A stretch of DNA of 15,140 bases from CAYMWF01 sp964394085 [NCBI: uncultured Gemmatimonadota bacterium] (GTDB lineage Bacteria; GCA-2686955; CAYMWF01): positions 1-15,140 of the forward strand of contig CAYMWF010000109.1 of NCBI GenBank assembly GCA_964394085.1, given 5' to 3'. Under the pieces are notes generated by a model, which saw only the letters and a program-made list of their open reading frames with translations, was not told the origin of the DNA and searched no databases. This document shows, piece after piece, positions 13,226 through 15,140 of the stretch. Both the position numbers and the translations under genes were made by a program. Position 1 is the first letter of the stretch. The number at the start of each line of letters is the position of its first letter.

Positions 13226-14002
13226 TCAAAAGCTGTACATCAGCGACAGGCTCGCACGGAGCGTTGCGGCCTCGTCGCTGCGGCCGAATTCCAGGCCCGT
13301 CTTCAGCACGATCGAGTCGCTTCCGAGCGGGGCGTAAATCCCCGGGAGCACCGACCATGCTTCGCCGTCGAAATCGGTGCAGAACTCGACACCGCCGGCG
13401 ATGCCGTGCCGATCGGCGGACAGCGGCGTTTTTATACCGGCTGCGAGGTACGCGGCGCTCTCCTCCCCTTCCCGCTCGTACCCGGCATTGAGGGTCACAT
13501 TGCGGTGTTCTCCAAAGTCTTTGCTCACGATGAGACTCCCCGCGTACACGTTGTCCTCGCTGCCGAGGAGATCGCCGGCCCGGGAGAAAGGAACCTCGAC
13601 CGTCGCCGTTGCCGCGGCATCGATCATCCATCCTTCGAGGAGCCTCAAGTGGAGCGTCGCCGCCGCTGCTTCCATGAACGGAGAGGCCCCTTCATCGCCG
13701 AAACCCGCGTCCGGCTGAATGTGATCCCCGCCGAACTTCGCGAAATGCGTGTGGATGTCGAACATCAGCCGATCATGGAGCCCGTACGCGAGACCGGGAG
13801 TGATCTCCCAGTGGTCGAGGAGCGGGTTATCCGCGTCGTCCACCATGTAGTCGTAGTGGATGTGGAATACGAACTCGCCTGCCGCTGCGGTGGAATAGCT
13901 CTCCATCTCGATGTACTCCATCGCGTGGTGCGAGTGGACCGTGTTTATCGGCAGCAGTAAGGTTGAGAGCAGGGCGATCATCATGCCCGTAAACCGGCTC
14001 AT
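13226..14002 (-). CDS. predicted outer-membrane beta-barrel, nickel-locus associated
   Basis: Protein of 258 residues. A signal peptide ending TVHS is followed by HHAMEYIEMES, then alternating-polarity strands rich in aromatic girdle residues and Gly turns, and a C-terminal strand ending in Phe (SLMYSF), the usual barrel-assembly signal. His and acidic residues crowd the first 85 residues (VFHIHYDYMVDD, LLDHW, FDIHTHF, GGDHIQPD). AAGGAG lies 7 nt before ATG 14002, an excellent site. It is the first gene after nikR in the nickel operon, so a role as an outer-membrane nickel channel or collector is plausible but not shown. It does not look like a TonB-dependent receptor: it is far too short and has no plug. 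Confidence 0.75.
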   Translation of the reverse strand: MSRFTGMMIALLSTLLLPINTVHSHHAMEYIEMESYSTAAAGEFVFHIHYDYMVDDADNPLLDHWEITPGLAYGLHDRLMFDIHTHFAKFGGDHIQPDAGFGDEGASPFMEAAAATLHLRLLEGWMIDAAATATVEVPFSRAGDLLGSEDNVYAGSLIVSKDFGEHRNVTLNAGYEREGEESAAYLAAGIKTPLSADRHGIAGGVEFCTDFDGEAWSVLPGIYAPLGSDSIVLKTGLEFGRSDEAATLRASLSLMYSF

Positions 14003-14084
14003 GAGTTTGCTCCTTTTTTCACCGTCCCGGGGGCCGGACAGCCGAAGCCCGCGGACGCCTGTTGATCACACGAAAAACATATTC

Positions 14085-14091
14085 GTAACAC
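14085..14091 (-). promoter_or_regulatory. possible NikR half-site upstream of barrel gene
   Basis: On the minus strand GTGTTAC, the half-site described for deltaproteobacterial NikR, lies 83 nt before the barrel gene start. At the expected 13-nt spacing the partner reads GTGTGAT (14065-14071), only three of seven bases matching GTAACAC. This is a degenerate site at best, but its position in the operon promoter region is suggestive. Confidence 0.35.
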
Positions 14092-14233
14092 ACCTGGCGA
14101 AAAAAAATACCCGGTCCGGACCTGAAACGGCCATTCACACGGAAGCGAAACAATCCAAACACGAAACGGCCCCTTATCACTTCGGGTTATCGTAATGAAT
14201 CCATGCCGGTGTCATCTGACGCTTGACAGGACG

Positions 14234-14653
14234 TTAGACCCGGATTCCCTTTCCGGTCGTCGCCATGGCGAGGGAAGAATGCTTCACCCCCTTCGCCGTC
14301 TTCAGCCTGCCGGCGAGCGCCGTCACCTCCCCGGGAAGACCTCGCGTTACAACTATCTCGAGACAGTTATCGTGGTCGAGATGGATGTGCTGCGTCGAGA
14401 TGATCAGGTGGTGGAAATCATGCTGGATGCCGGTCAGGCGGTTCGAGAGTCCGCGCCTGTGGTGGTCGTACACGAGGATGATTACGCCCGCGACCTCTAC
14501 CTCGGAATGCCATTCCTCGGTGACCAGGCTCTCGGCCACGAGGTCGGATATCGCTTTCGAGCGCGTCGGATAGCCCGCTTTCGAGATGTGACGGTCAAAC
14601 TGCGAGAGGAGCTCCCTGCTGAGCGATACGGTGAACCGGGCGAGATCCGTCAT
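14234..14653 (-). CDS. nikR: nickel-responsive transcriptional regulator NikR
   Basis: Ribbon-helix-helix repressor of 139 residues that binds DNA when loaded with Ni(II). The N-terminal DNA-binding strand and helices are RFTVSLSRELLSQFD (6-20) and the following PTRSKAISDLV. In the ACT-like metal domain all four high-affinity nickel ligands are present: His78 (IQHDFHH), His89 and His91 (QHIHLDHDNC) and Cys97, equivalent to E. coli His76, His87, His89 and Cys95. AGAGG precedes the ATG. It lies upstream of and on the same strand as the nickel uptake genes, separated from the barrel gene by 231 nt, and has its own operator. Confidence 0.95.
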   Translation of the reverse strand: MTDLARFTVSLSRELLSQFDRHISKAGYPTRSKAISDLVAESLVTEEWHSEVEVAGVIILVYDHHRRGLSNRLTGIQHDFHHLIISTQHIHLDHDNCLEIVVTRGLPGEVTALAGRLKTAKGVKHSSLAMATTGKGIRV

Positions 14654-14672
14654 GATGTCCCTCTCGTAAGGA

Positions 14673-14699
14673 GTATTACAAAAATTAAAATCGTAATAC
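14673..14699. promoter_or_regulatory. NikR operator, GTATTAC-N13-GTAATAC
   Basis: A perfect 7-bp inverted repeat with a 13-bp AT-rich spacer lies 20 nt upstream of the nikR start. Spacing and sequence match the NikR motif class GTGTTAC-N13/14-GTAACAC with one symmetric substitution per half. Binding here would block nikR transcription, giving nickel-dependent autorepression. Confidence 0.75.
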
Positions 14700-14700
14700 C

Positions 14701-14729
14701 ACTGTCGTCGATTTCCCGATCGATGTCAA
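14701..14729 (-). promoter_or_regulatory. candidate nikR promoter
   Basis: On the minus strand a perfect TTGACA (14724-14729) is followed after 17 bp by GACAGT (14701-14706), three of six matches to the -10 consensus. The NikR operator begins immediately downstream, where it would cover the start site. The weak -10 leaves the exact promoter uncertain. Confidence 0.4.
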
Positions 14730-15010
14730 GGGCATTCCATATTCAAAAAGAAGTTCCATCAAATCCTTGACCAGGATACGGTCGGACAAGAGGTTTTCAG
14801 GAACACGTGCTCCTTCTCAGTCTTCTGAAAATGCTTGAATATACCTGCTGGAAACTGGGGGAAGGGACGAGGCGATACTTCCCGGGCAGAGGATCAGAAG
14901 CGCTGATGTTTAGGGGATAGGGATGCTGCGAGCAGGTACGAGCAGCGGGAGGTGGCCCCAGCGAGTTTCAGCGCTTCCCGGAGCGAGGGCCAGCAGGATG
15001 CGGGTCTAAA
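14730..15010. other. non-coding stretch upstream of nikR
   Basis: The 357 bases between nikR and the partial gene at the right edge hold no convincing reading frame. The part next to nikR carries its promoter and operator. The part from about 14850 is GC-rich and full of short inverted repeats, the main one listed separately. Confidence 0.5.
14897..14977. repeat. 10-bp inverted repeat enclosing smaller stems
   Basis: GAAGCGCTGA (14897-14906) pairs perfectly with TCAGCGCTTC (14968-14977) around 61 bases, which themselves contain GCTGC (14925-14929)/GCAGC (14942-14946). It could be the outer stem of a small structured RNA or a mobile palindromic intergenic element. No known RNA class is recognised and no promoter or T tract is evident. 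Confidence 0.4.
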
Positions 15011-15139
15011 TCAACCGGTCATCAAATCGCCTTCAGGCCTGGCAAACAGCTCGATCGGAGCCTCCAGGTTTACATAATATTTCTTCACGTGAGACTGGGT
15101 CAAAAAGAGGATACGAGTTTCATTTGCCTTCTTCCAGGT
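15011..15139 (-). CDS. C-terminal fragment of a protein, possibly GT39-type glycosyltransferase
   Basis: A minus-strand frame enters from the right edge and runs 42 codons to TGA at 15011-15013, too short to have been found by length alone. The translation reads like real protein: TWKKANETRILFLTQSHVKK, then YYVNLEAPIELFARPEGDLMTG. The pattern of a Trp-containing helix, a hydrophobic strand, and a final strand ending in a short polar tail resembles the C-terminus of ArnT/GT39-like membrane glycosyltransferases, but this is a guess from a short piece. The start and most of the gene are outside the window. Confidence 0.45.
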   Translation of the reverse strand, partial: TWKKANETRILFLTQSHVKKYYVNLEAPIELFARPEGDLMTG

Positions 15140-15140
15140 T

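Noticed and set aside
13061-13960. 299-codon plus-strand ORF
   Set aside because: It is antisense to the barrel gene, which has a signal peptide, a strong ribosome-binding site and a C-terminal barrel motif. The antisense frame has none.
14100-14122. Intrinsic terminator after nikR (GGTCCGGACC followed by eight T residues on the minus strand)
   Set aside because: The palindrome leaves only a 3-bp stem once a loop is allowed, and it sits more than 100 nt after the nikR stop in the promoter region of the barrel gene.

Overview
The window looks like a piece of a GC-rich, Gram-negative (two-membrane) bacterial chromosome. It encodes a predicted outer-membrane beta-barrel, exported parallel beta-helix proteins and a periplasm-facing metal uptake system. 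The long Cys-bearing beta-helix proteins and the deltaproteobacterial style of NikR operator suggest an uncultured Deltaproteobacteria- or FCB-type lineage, but nothing here fixes the taxonomy.

Left part (1-3348, plus strand). An imperfect 91-bp tandem repeat at the window edge precedes three co-directional genes: a PIG-L/LmbE-type N-deacetylase, a PLP-dependent low-specificity L-threonine aldolase and an RNase Z-like metallo-beta-lactamase-fold hydrolase. The last two are 36 nt apart and probably co-transcribed. No shared pathway is evident.

Middle part (3349-9315). A good sigma70-type promoter with an overlapping inverted repeat lies upstream of a doubtful small ORF and a 1072-residue exported protein. 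That protein carries two consecutive copies of a six-turn beta-helix domain, offset by exactly 362 codons, followed by FN3-like and BACON-like domains. A second beta-helix gene converges on it, with one base between the two stop codons. The second gene has a GTG start and a leader holding nested, partly mutually exclusive inverted repeats. Next comes an AT-rich island (about 9224-9780) with a four-helix membrane protein read from a TTG codon right after a 12-codon leader ORF.

Right part (9844-14699, minus strand). This is a nickel uptake locus transcribed right to left: nikR with its own palindromic operator, a predicted outer-membrane beta-barrel, nikK (DUF4198), nikL, nikM, nikQ and nikO. 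The last five genes are tightly packed or overlapping. The predicted mature N-termini of the barrel protein, NikK and NikL all begin with His (HH, HDH, HG), and NikM begins Met-His. This suggests a chain of N-terminal metal sites from outer membrane to permease. NikO carries Gln at the expected H-loop His.

Right edge (14700-15140). A structured, apparently non-coding stretch with a 10-bp inverted repeat is followed by the C-terminal 42 codons of a minus-strand gene that runs off the window, possibly a GT39-type glycosyltransferase.
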